DNA from: Drosophila persimilis
Taxonomy: Eukaryota > Arthropoda > Insecta > Diptera > Drosophilidae
DNA: 64,000 nucleotides
Assembly: GCF_003286085.1 (NCBI RefSeq)
Contig: NW_020825312.1
Span: 6,324,001 to 6,388,000, forward strand
Direction of reading: 5' to 3'
A model generated the notes under the pieces. The model searched no databases. It had not been told where the DNA came from and saw only the letters and a list, made by a program, of their open reading frames with translations. Made by a program: the position numbers and the translations under genes. Of the stretch, positions 27,193 to 37,386 are shown in pieces. Positions within the stretch are counted from its first letter, which is position 1. Each line of letters begins with the position of its first letter.

Positions 27193-30100
27193 TCAATCAA
27201 TCACTCCTTCACTCAATTCATAGACGGGAAGAAAAATGTATCCATACACCACTTTGGATGGGAGATAGAAGTTGCTAGAAGATTTACCATGCCTTGCAAC
27301 GCAGTTACCCCCCTTCTTACCGGTACCAGTCCCCCCTGCCCCCCTCCTTTTCCCAGTGTTCTGTCGCTGGTTCGCTGTTGGATTTTCCCCCTAGTACCTG
27401 CCGCTTTTGGGGCACCTCTTTTCTGCTGCTTCTCATTTTGGGTTTCTCTCTTGGTTTTTCGCTTCTTTCTGTTTTTGTATCTTTGCTTTGTTTCGATCTT
27501 TGTTTTCGTTTCGTGCAAGATGTAGTAGACATTAGCCGCCAAAAACATAAGCAACTGTACTTTTAGTACCCTTTAATCTCCTAATTCCAACCACCCTAAA
27601 CCGACCTCCGACCCTCGACCCCCGACCAACCACCCGCCTCCCTGCGCATTGGTGCCCTATTGTACGGCTAGAGATGTGCATAAATAAGATCGTAAATCGT
27701 AAATCCGACATCCAAAATCCAAAATCTAGAGCTGAGAAAACCCTAACCTAACCGAAACCAAAAAAAAAAGAAAAGACAAGATCCTGCTTTTTGTTGTTTT
27801 TTGAATAAGAACCAAAGCGCTGAAACAAAATTGCATTTTGTGTATAGAAAAGCTATGTATGTAACATGTATGTACTTTGTAGAGCATACTATTCTAGAGA
27901 GCATACAAATCAGTGAAAGATCAGTGTAATGTAAATGTATTCTAATATAATTATAATACTACCTACGATATACTAATATAACGAGTATGAGAATAAGCAA
28001 CCAAAAACAACAATGTAATGCCACATACATAACATAAGCACTCCAAACAAACAAGCAAACAACAAAGAAACAAACAAACAAACAAACAACAAAACTCTCA
28101 AACAATCGACAAATCAAAAATACTTTTGAAATCTCTTATCTATGCTTCTTCTTCTTATCCTCTAAAAACTAGACAACGGCTGCAGAAGAGCTGCAATACA
28201 ACTGCCTTTATGTGATTGTATGGAAGTTCTTTGGTAAATCATTTAACCACCACAACAACAACAGCAACAAGAAAAACAACAATCACAAGCAACACCAATC
28301 ACCACACCCGGCACCACACACGCACAGTCGAGTCAATCACTCACACAGTTCACAATACAATCACAATCAAGCACAAGCACCACCATCACAACACCAGAAC
28401 ACCACAACTCCACAACTCCACAACACCACAACTCCACAACACCACAACACCACAACACCACACCCATATATGTACATACGAGTACAAATGTGTAAAGTAA
28501 CGTATAAAATTCTGCAAATATCTACAAACATACCATACACACATACATATATTCTATAAACGTACCTTTTAAGACTTGATATAGTACATTTAAGATCTGA
28601 AAAGTAAGCAAAGGGAGGGAGCTTTCAGGGCATTCACCACAAAACACCACACCACTATACACCTCAGTCTACCTACCACCCTATACCTATGTATGTGTAT
28701 GCACTGTGCAAAACAAACCTAAAACCTAAAACCCAACGCCTTAAACTAAAACTGAAAATACGAAATTTAAATGTTGATTGTTGTGCTGTAATACAAGCCC
28801 CGTATCCGTATATTCTTAGCGTGTAAGTTCCATCAGTCATCGACGAAACGGCGAAGCATTCTCCCACCCACCCATTCACCACCAACAACTCTACACCACA
28901 CCACAGCAAAATGACTACTGATCGAGGTGAGCCAGCAGCCGGGTTTTCCAAGCTCCAGGGGCCCAGCTCGGCTTTCCATATCAACTGTCCATTGTCGCCT
29001 GTCCCCTGTCCCTTGTCGCCTGTCCCCTGTTTTTCCTTGGGAATCGCATTTGTTGGTCGCCATTCTAGTTGCAGGTTGAGGATTTTTCTCTGTCCCTAGA
29101 CCCAACACCACTACCCCGTCCCCCTTGTCCAGCGGGGGAATTGTGGGAGAAACTGTCGATAATAATGGTGATCGATAGCTGTTTGAGTTGAGCATTTCTG
29201 CGTTCCGTTCCGTTTTTGGTTGGTTTCTTCCTTTTCATTTCGATTTCGATTTCTCGATTTAATTGTATGTGTGTTCTGGCTATCGATAAGTCGATACATC
29301 GCTTGCAAAAGGCTTTCAGCTTTCCCGTTAACCGTTGCTTTTGCGTTTTTTCGTTACCGCCTAGAGCTGCTTTTCCCCCTCCCCCCAGTTCTCACATCTC
29401 ACTTGTACATAAAAACCAGAAGAAAAACCGATGATTAATAAGAAAAAACAACACAAATTTATTAAGCTTTAACCATATACTACATAAACTCCACACATAC
29501 ATGCATATATAATATATATATATATATATACATACTTTGCTAATTATGAATCGAATATTCACATATAATACACACGCTAATATATACATATATTTAAACA
29601 TGCATATGTACATATGTATATCACACCCCAAATACTACATGTGTACGTGTTCTATATATGTTTTATCTCTCGTATGCAGCAGATATACCCATCCGTTTGT
29701 TCGATCTGTCGTACATACATATATAAATACCTACACGCACACATATTCTGCATACATATCTGTCTGTCTCCTTCTCGCTGTCTATCTCGCCCGTATTTTT
29801 TATTTTATGTCTGTACACATACACATATGTACATGCAGTATATTTCATTGTGTTGATTGTCGTGATTGTGTTTAATAAATGTTTAAGTATCGTGTCCCGA
29901 ATCACGTTCCCCGAAACACTGCCCGTCACTGCAATGGACCAATCCACCCATGTTTTTCTCGCTGTGTACTCGTCCTCACATATACATACATATAACCGTT
30001 GCACTCGTAAGAAAAATAAATGTAAGTTACTAGAAACTCACTCAAACACTCACATCTGTGTTGGTCTCTCATTCACACGCACCCCTGTGTCACACTCACA

Positions 30101-30570
30101 AAACACTCACATCTGTGGGTCACTTTAACGCATATCCCTCTGTACTACTGTTGCCTCTCAATCTCAATCCTCTTTGCCCCCCATCTGTGATCTTTCCATA
30201 TCTTGTGTCTCACTCAAGCACACACCCACACAACCACATAGCTGACACACCCACACACATACATATATCTGCTGGTCTCTCTCTCACTTTCTCACTCTCT
30301 TGATGTTTCGTTTCTTGCACTCGTTTCGTTAACAGTTATGTTAAGCTTTTCGCAGACAGAAAGTATGCTACACATGCTCACTCGCACATACACACACACA
30401 CTCACACACACACACACACAAACAAACACTCGACACAGCACAAAAATAAACCCACAAAAGAAAAACCACAAGCAGAACAAGATGTAGAAGAAGACGAAGA
30501 AGAAGAAAGCAAAAGAAACAAAATGATGATCTGTGATCCGATCCATTCAATCATTTAGTGCATTTATCTT

Positions 30571-30603
<33 letters not shown>

Positions 30604-32054
30604 TTCTCTCCCACTATGTGTGTGTATCTCTCTCTTTCTCTCTCTCTCGTGTCTCCCCATTATGATTACCGTTTATTTCCGGATTATCTCAGATCAACGG
30701 CGGAGCCGGCAATACGGCGAATGCAAGCGCAGCCGCAAATGCATCGCAACAGCAGCAGCTTCAGCAGCAGCAGCAGCCCCTACAGCAGACGATAGGCGGC
30801 GGTGGCGGCAGCGATCCATCGTTGCTGTCATCGTCCCCTGGGGCAGCGACAACAGCAGCAGCCTCGTCCTCAGCGTCCTCGTCGTCGACAGCAGCAGCAG
30901 CAGCGGCAGCAGCAGCAGCAGCAGCATCAGCATCAGCAGCGGCAGCAGCAGCAGCGGGATCAGTTTACGGTGCAGACGATGCAGGTGCGGGTGTTGCTAG
31001 TGTCGGTGTCGGTGTTGGTGTTGGTGGTATTGGTAGTGGCAGTGGCAGTGGTAGTGCCAAAGCTGGCGCAGGTACGGGCGGCGTTGGCGTCGTTGGCGTC
31101 GTTGAACATCATCAGCAGCAGCAGCAACAGATGCAGCAGATACTCGTGCAGCAGCAGCAGTCAAGCTTGAGCTCTACGTTGGCGGCGATGCAGTCCTTTG
31201 ACGTTGATTCATTCGATTGCGGTGCAGGTGGAGGTGGAGGCGGTGCAGGTGCAGGTGCGCATCAACATCAATATCAGCATCCGCATCCGCATCAGCATCA
31301 AACATCCGTAATACAGCAACAGCAGTCAGTGACATCGTACGAGTCCCTAAAAAAGTCCAAATCACAAGGTGGGAGCACAACAGAGCACAGTGTTTACAAC
31401 CTACAGCAAACAGCAACCAAACTACCGTTAACAGAGCACAGTTTTGTTGGCAGTAAACGGCCAACAGCAAACAGCAAAACTACCGTTAACAGCCAGAACC
31501 ACATGAACAACAACAAGCAACAACTACAGCAAACAGCAATACTGCAACAACAAATGCACCAACAAATCACAGAAACAACATGCGTTCTCTCTCTCTCTCT
31601 CTCTCTCTCTTACACAGACACACACACACACACGTGTAGACCCTCACCCACCCACTCTCGGTGTCTGACTATCTCCGTCTCACTCTCGCGCGTACACACA
31701 GCACAGCACAGGTCACACACACTCTCTGTCTCCCTCTCTGTCTCTCTCTCTCTCTCTCTCGCTCTCGCTCGTACACTTTCTCTCTCTGTCTCTCTGTCAC
31801 TTGACACGTTGCTTGTGTGGTTTGCCTTTCGCCAGAGGCACACCCGCCATCCCCCCCTCTCCCCCTCAGCCAGCCCCCAGCATTTCAGCGGTGTGTGCGT
31901 ATGCGTATGCGTGTGCGTGTTCGTGTGTGTGTGTGTGTGGTGCCGTCTTTGAATTTGGATTTGAATTTTGATTTGAATTTTGGTTTTTTAATTGGTGCGC
32001 GGGGGGCGGTTGGAGTTGGAGCTCTATCTGTCTCTTTTTCTCGCTCGTTCGCTA

Positions 32055-32085
<31 letters not shown>

Positions 32086-35000
32086 GTCTGTCTCTCTCTT
32101 TGTACCCTTAGATAATTCTAGATAAATATATAACTGCATATGAATATGTTCTCTCTCTCTCTATCTCTCTCTATCCGTCGCTCGCTAGCTCGCTCGTTCG
32201 CTATCTCTCTCTCTCTCTCTCTATCATCGTTTCTCTCTCTTGCTCTGTTTCTCTGTCTCTTACTATACCTATATATCTTTCACTCTCTCTCTCTCTCTCT
32301 CTCTGTCGGTATTTGTATTTGCATTTGGCACGCTTTAAAAATGAAATAATAATAAAACAAAAACCAAACAATAACGATTACGATAACGATAACAGCAACA
32401 ATTAAACCAAGAATTATACTAACTGGAATATACCACCTACTACATATATAGTATAGAGTACAAGCCCCCAGATCGGAATTTGCATTGGCAAAAACTCTCG
32501 ACTTTTGCATAGTTCACACACACACACACACACACCCACGCGCACTCACACTTTCACACACTACCACACATACATATGTACATGCATAGAGCTGCACACA
32601 AATGCAAGCAAGATTTTGTTTGGTTTATATTTAGTCAGACGCCTGCCGCTTAACCGATTGCACTCACTCAATCTCAATCTCAATCCATAGAAAGCTTACC
32701 CAGCAAAGATTACCTTAACCCAAGTACTCGTATACACTTATTCGTAGAAGGAAAACGAAAATGAAACCCTAGAGCGGTGACCCCAAAGAATAGCGTATCA
32801 AGTGTTTTTCAAAATCATGAAACCATGGAAAATGTTGAGTATTTATTTTTATATCACTTTGTGTGCCGTTCTAGGGTTAAACGGCCGCCGCTCGTAGAGG
32901 TGTACGTACAAGATGCCGTTAACTTTCCTTCAGGGCTGCATTGTGCCCGAAAGAAGAAGGAAGGCGGCATCATCACACACACAAACCCATACACACACCC
33001 ACACACACAAGCATAGAGCAAGAACCGCAATAATTAGGCAGCCTAGCGATTTGATAGTTTTGTGCAAAGCAAAAAACAAAACCAAAAATAGTGCAAAAGA
33101 AAGGCAAAAACAGTAATTCTAATTCGAATAGAAAATAAAACAAAAATTCGATTAAATATTTAAGCAAAACTAATTTGCCTACTACCGCCCGCCGCTTTAC
33201 TCTCTCTCTATTTATCACTCTATATATATCTATTTCTCTATCTGCCTCTCTCTCTCTCTGTTTGACTTGATAATATCATAAAATATTTAACAATTTTGAT
33301 GTCATTTTGTTTATTCTTTTGTCTTTTTTCTGTATCTGTATGCGATCATCAACTAAACAAATTTTGACCCTGAAAACAATGAAAAAAACAAACCCCAAAA
33401 CTAAATTACAGATAAATTGGATGGAACTTTCTCACGATCCAGATCATCGTCAATGTCCAGCATTGATATGTCTTCCTCTGAATCTGTTACCTGTTTAGCT
33501 TTTATCGAGAGTTATGCAAAACGAAATGGTAAAGTAGAAACCAACAAAAGTAGAACAATCAGCAATAAGCTTTAATCTGTATTCTTTGTTCTGTATTCTT
33601 TATTCTGTATTAATTGTAGATATTTTGACACTTGTTCCTACTTTGTGGATTGGAACTAGTTTCGGTTCAATACTGACCTTGTTCATAACCATGCCGGAAC
33701 GAGATGTGCGCAAATCTCAGCCAGTATTGATAACAATAAATGGTAAGAACGAATGGCCGAGTTTACCAGTACAATGTATCATGCCTCAGGTACTGGCTCA
33801 ACGATTAAGACACATTCCTTACTATCGCGCCGTCGTAAATACAATCGTCTCAGAACCTCAAAATCAGTCACTTCAAATTGGAATAATTCTTCATATGGCT
33901 TCATTTTGGCTGTGTTTATTTCATTTTCTTACAAAAGCTATCAATTTAAGACAACAGCACATAAACACATCATGAATCAAGAAAATGGATCGTACTATGT
34001 ATATTTACACTCCATTTCATAATCACTAAGCACAATCGTTAGAAATCCATCACCGATCCCTAATCAAGGTGCGCTGGTAAAGGCGCCCAATCTTTAAATC
34101 TCTCTAATCTTCTATCTAGATATAATCTGTTCTGTTTTTCTGTTGTAGGCGGCCCCGTGGTTCGACTCAAAGGCTCCATAACTTCCATGTCTTTTTTAGA
34201 CTCATACGGATCGATCATACCCTATACATTTGAGACCTGGCGTGACGAGAAAAGGGACAAGACAGATCGTAATCTATCCCATTCTATATACTACATATAT
34301 GTATATTACCATCTTTTACTCATCCGCATCTGTTGCAGGCACACCCACTAAGAGCAGCAGCCGCACCAGTCCCACTTTCACACCAACAACTGCCAATACA
34401 ATACCAAACACTTCGGTCGCTGGAGGCGTGGCGGGTAGTGCCGGTGGCATTGGCATTGGCGGTAGTGGCAGCGCTGGAGCAGCCGCTGGAGCAGCAGGAA
34501 CCGCTGTCGGTGCAGCTGGCAGTGGGGCTGCGGGCAGTGGCAGTGGGGCAGCTGGCGCCGGTGCAGGCAGCAGTGGCGCTGTCGGAGGCGTGATCAGCAG
34601 CAGTGCGAGTACCAGCAACAGCGGCATTATCGGCAGCATCAGCACCGGCCTGGAAACACTCACCGATCGACAATATATCGTTATTGCAAGCGAGAAACAA
34701 ACAAAAGTCTTCGATGTGGCCAATCAGTGCTGCATTAATCGCATACAATTATCGGAAATGGATTTTGCAGTCAAGGCAGAAACTATCACGATGAAGGGTA
34801 TGTATAAGAATAAAAAACTTGATCTGCCCCCTCCCGTCTGGAATAAAACTCTCTCTCTCTCTCTCTCTCTTCCTCTCTGTCCTTTTTTCAGATGGCTCTT
34901 GCTTAGCAACCTATCTTTCGAATGGCCATCTAATGGTACATAGTCTTCCTAGTCTAAAACTGTTATTGGATACTGATTTCTTACCGCTTATGGAGTTAAG

Positions 35001-35879
35001 GTGAGAGCAGAGCTCTGGTCTTGAAACCAAAGAAATCCTTTCGACTGCCATTTCTCTCTCTCTCTCTCTGCAGTTTTCAAACAAAATGTAAACAGGGAAT
35101 TGTGGATCCAATGCTTTCGATATGGGGTCAACAGATCATTGTTCATGAAGACACAAATCAGTAAGTGGTTGTAGCAAAGGCCTGGTCCCTGCAGACTGAT
35201 TTCATTTCGTATATTCTTGTATATCCCACACAGAATATCAAAAATTTTTTGCTTTAGTCATAAAGGTCATGGATTGTACATGGCATCGCCCACCGAAATT
35301 CAAAAATTCACGATATCATCGGAATTCTGGTAAGCTACCAACTTACTGCCTTTGAATAGTACCCTTATCCTAAAGGTTTTTTTTTTATTTTTCAGTCAAT
35401 TTATTTTGGAGATGATGGGTGAACTATATTCGGTACACGAAATGCCCGAACAACCGAAGGAGGGTTTCTTTAAGGGTCTATTTGGCGGCGGGGCCAAACT
35501 CTTGGATCGCGAAGAGCTTTGTAAGTTTCCACAAGAGTGGAGTGGCTAAGAGATTCCCTTCAAAACATTGGACTCCGTTCATTATAACAATCGCTTCGGT
35601 CGCATCGTATTTTTGTTTTCAGTTGGCGAGCAGAGCGGGAAAGCAAATCGTTCGGTTGCACGGCATATACCCGGTCCCAATTTGGAGCAGCTCGGCACAC
35701 GTGCTTCCACAGCCGCATCGGAGATTAGTCGGGCGCACCAGCTGGCCATGGAGCGCGGCGAGAAGCTCAATCTTTTGGAGGAGCGCGCCGAGCGTATGGC
35801 CAATACAGCTCAAGATTTCACCGGTACAGCGCATCAATTAATGCTTAAATATAAAGACAAAAAGTGGTATCAGTTGTAA
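16996..35879 (+). CDS. Tomosyn: Tomosyn, syntaxin-binding decoy R-SNARE protein
   Basis: Tomosyn binds syntaxin and SNAP-25 through a C-terminal R-SNARE coil and blocks synaptobrevin entry, limiting vesicle release. Exons: 16996-17118, 17463-17560, 17675-17863, 18549-18683, 18778-18841, 18906-19113, 19209-19284, 19376-19530, 20107-20288, 20375-20857, 20917-21059, 22630-22807, then 13A 25874-26924 or 13B 30693-31368, then 33412-33528, 33620-33742, 34149-34268, 34339-34797, 34892-35000, 35074-35160, 35234-35329, 35396-35520, 35623-35879. All phases agree; the product is 1525 aa with 13A or 1400 aa with 13B. Exons 1-12 encode the first WD40 propeller and part of the second (HGFPYSPTSFAFDP, VPSEKG-type linkers, SKWLYVGTEKGNIHV, EIVITGHQDGSLKFWD). 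Exons 14-21 complete the second and include SRSRSSS and the GFFKGLFGGGAK tail. Exon 22 is the SNARE motif (LLEERAERMANTAQDF) ending KYKDKKWYQL, with no membrane anchor, as expected for the family. Confidence 0.96.
21060..22629 (+). other. Tomosyn intron 11 (1.6 kb)
   Basis: The 5' part holds a CCATC-type repeat (about 21145-21200) and CCACCAA repeats; the rest is AT-rich. No coding exon is supported. Confidence 0.7.
22808..25873 (+). other. Tomosyn intron 12 (3.1 kb), microsatellite-rich
   Basis: It is packed with simple sequence: CT tracts at about 22822-22853, 23463-23487, 23948-24056 and 24476-24555, CA and TA tracts at 22915-23000, and TTGA repeats around 24092-24165 and 24716-24730. A tiny candidate exon at 24061-24080 has splice-like borders but I rejected it. 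Confidence 0.7.
25874..26924 (+). CDS. Tomosyn: Tomosyn alternative exon 13A
   Basis: This 1051-bp exon begins in phase 0, directly following the phase-0 end of exon 12, and ends in phase 1 at a perfect gtaagt donor. It encodes about 350 residues that form the variable loop of the second propeller: Ala/Ser/Thr-rich at the start with a GTGTGTGTGTG repeat, then a conserved-looking basic segment (KTFNLKRQLSKVNMKIGG), acidic and Ser-rich linkers and a basic end (KNDVSPLMGGNLSKKM). Joined to exon 14 the boundary codon becomes His. Drosophila Tomosyn is known to have alternative exons at this position (called 13A and 13B in the literature, as I recall). Confidence 0.85.
26925..30692 (+). other. Tomosyn intron between 13A and 13B (3.8 kb)
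   Basis: It contains CA repeats (27160-27187 and 30390-30420), a CACAACTC/CACAACAC satellite-like tract (28398-28460), a TA tract near 29510-29530, a DRE palindrome at 29281-29288 and a CT tract just before 13B (30571-30655). I found no exon. The CT tract directly ahead of 13B could bind pyrimidine-tract splice regulators (inference). Confidence 0.6.
30693..31368 (+). CDS. Tomosyn: Tomosyn alternative exon 13B
   Basis: This 676-bp exon starts in phase 0 after an atctcag acceptor and ends in phase 1 at a gtggga donor, the same phases as 13A. It encodes about 225 residues that are almost wholly low complexity: Gln runs, a long Ala run, Gly/Val and Gly/Ser repeats, His-rich HQHQYQHPHPHQHQ, then a more normal end (SVTSYESLKKSKSQ). 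Joined to exon 14 the boundary codon becomes Asp, giving DKLDGTFSRSRSS, closer to the mammalian junction (VKDNSFSRSRSSS) than the 13A junction. In-frame sequence continues open well past the donor, so a longer version is conceivable. Confidence 0.75.
31369..33411 (+). other. Tomosyn intron after 13B (2 kb)
   Basis: CT tracts dominate (31583-31607, 31735-31762, 32062-32085, 32151-32172, 32205-32222, 32281-32304), with CA at 31616-31632 and 32515-32533 and GT near 31922-31940. The frame of 13B stays open for nearly 200 codons into this intron; the first part of that extension is Gln-rich and contains a duplicated word (31405-31440 and 31461-31492). Confidence 0.6.
33743..34148 (+). other. Tomosyn intron 15 (406 bp)
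   Basis: This AT-rich intron lies between exons 15 and 16. Donor gtaaga, acceptor ttgtag. I see nothing else in it. Confidence 0.75.
35074..35160 (+). CDS. Tomosyn: Tomosyn 29-codon cassette exon (exon 19)
   Basis: The exon is 87 bp and begins and ends in phase 2, so it can be included or skipped without a frame change. Skipping joins exon 18 to exon 20 as ELRISKIFCF, which lines up with the mammalian NMRIARTFCF with no gap. The 29 residues (including VDPMLSIWGQQIIVHEDT) therefore insert into a blade of the second propeller. The acceptor follows a long CT tract; the donor is gtaagt. Confidence 0.7.
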
Positions 35880-36298
35880 AATATCTATTTTAGGAGCCAA
35901 TTCTACCACAGTTATTGTAATATTGCTTTTATAACACTTTCTACTACATTACGAGTAAAGTACACTTATTTAATTTCTGTTTTCAAGTCGTCACGTTATT
36001 TACAAAAACAAAAACAACCAAAAACAAAAACAAAACCAACAAAAAAAAGCTGTTTTTAATAAAAATATATAGACCAAAAAAAAGGAAGAATCGTCTTAAT
36101 GCTGTGGTTTTCCCTTTTGCAGCATGTGTCCTATTCCAAATAAAACTGGGCTTGGAACATGCGATCTGCTGGCCAAAGGTTGCTGGACAGTTTAGAGGAG
36201 GCAGCAGCAGGTCTCTTTGACGTGCAAATATTTTAAATCTTCCGCATCTTTCGGACATTGATTTTTTCACTATTCAAATTATCGATAGTGGAAAAAAA
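35880..36298 (+). other. Tomosyn 3' UTR and poly(A) signals
   Basis: Two AATAAA signals lie downstream of the stop, at 36058-36063 and 36139-36144. A DRE palindrome (TATCGATA) at 36280-36287 lies immediately before the DINE-1/mini-me fragment; no gene starts there, so it may be a relic or chance. Confidence 0.65.
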
Positions 36299-36580
36299 CG
36301 AGGGGGAACGTTGTGAGTTGCTGCTGCGACCGCAACTCTACATTAATACCCGATACATAGTCAGTATGGCTACATTGAGCGACAAAGAGTGCGTGCAGAA
36401 AACGTGTCTGAACATTTCTTCGGGCGCTGCGTAGCCACTGCAAATTGATTTCATAACAGATTCGACAATCTGGTAGATATGGTCATTCTTTATGATTGTG
36501 GGTTTTCTCTCGTATCTTCAATATTGTGGATGCCACAGATATTCGTCCTTTGCGGGGTCCTTTGTTTGATCTCTGGATGT
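36299..36580 (+). mobile_element. DINE-1/mini-me (Helitron-type) fragment, copy 1
   Basis: The opening word cgagggggaacgttgtgag and the short hairpin made by gagttgctgctgcg and ccgcaactc recur at 41867. Homology with copy 2 continues through the tacccgata, ctgcgtagccactgcaaatt and ttcaatattgtggatgcc words. It lacks the GTCY microsatellite and 3' part, so it is truncated. The family name rests on copy 2. Confidence 0.65.
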
Positions 36581-36749
36581 AGTAGCTGAAAGAGAGTCTC
36601 GTTGTTCAAGAATAAGGCCTGAATTAAGCGGTACAAAGAAATAGAGTTGTTTTTTTTTATCTTAAAAGGGTACAGAGTTTACTAGGTGCTCGGATCTTTC
36701 GTCTGGCTCGTCCTTCGGGGTCGTCTTTCGGGGTAGCCGAGAGGATTGG

Positions 36750-36860
36750 TTGCGGCGGTTTAAGTGCGCTCCGAAGAGATGATTCGTTGCGGAGGTTTAA
36801 GTGCGCTCCGAGGAGAAGGTACGTTGCGGAGGTTTAAGTGCGCTCCGAGAAGAAGGTATG
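36750..36860. repeat. Three tandem copies of a 37-bp unit
   Basis: A unit beginning ttgcggmggtttaagtgc starts at 36750, 36787 and 36824 with a few mismatches. It lies between the DINE-1 fragment and the P remnant and resembles the internal minisatellites of some transposons. Confidence 0.85.
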
Positions 36861-36879
36861 AATATTACCAGCTAGTTAG

Positions 36880-37386
36880 GATCGTCAGCACTGAACATAT
36901 ACTTTTGTACGATTGATGAGTCAATTTTCTACAAGGCTGGCTAATTTAAAGGTGCCAGTCCTTCCACGCTTTAATTAACTTGCTCAAAGACGCTGGTGTC
37001 TATGAGGAAGGAATGGCATATGACGCAGTGGCGTCAATGCAATTGTCCACCATGGAACAAATCGAGGAAAACGAGGAGTACCTGCAATTCGAACGTGCCC
37101 GCTGTGCGAGCATAGTCTTACTCCTCGCTGGAGCTGCACCAATCGACCATGTTGCCTTCTGTGCTGATGGCTGAGCCCATGGCTGGTGATATGGCTATTG
37201 ATGTCTCACAGCGCGATTGCGATAGTCCTCCTGAAGGGCCTGTTCATATGACTGTTCGTGCAATAGTACATCACCCCCTCGACTGGAGCCCTTCGGCCGA
37301 GCGTCAGACTTTACCCAAGCGCAGAGCTGACGGGAACAGCCACACCATCGGTTCGGAGGAAAAGCGTACTAATAGCGTAAAAAAGC
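36880..37386 (+). other. Unidentified sequence between DINE-1 fragment and P remnant
   Basis: Two open frames, about 36980-37174 and 37149-37406, overlap in different phases, as if one longer frame had been shifted near 37170. The second has a basic end (KKRADG/KKRSNKTV-type). I do not recognise them. Neither matches P transposase, so this is likely a piece of another element joined to the P remnant near 37388. Confidence 0.35.

Noticed and set aside
30693-31000. Second open frame through 13B (Ser/Ile/Arg-rich, starting upstream at 30533)
   Set aside because: It is a shifted reading of CAG/GCA repeats and would arise only if 13A were spliced to 13B; the phase-0 reading fits both neighbours.
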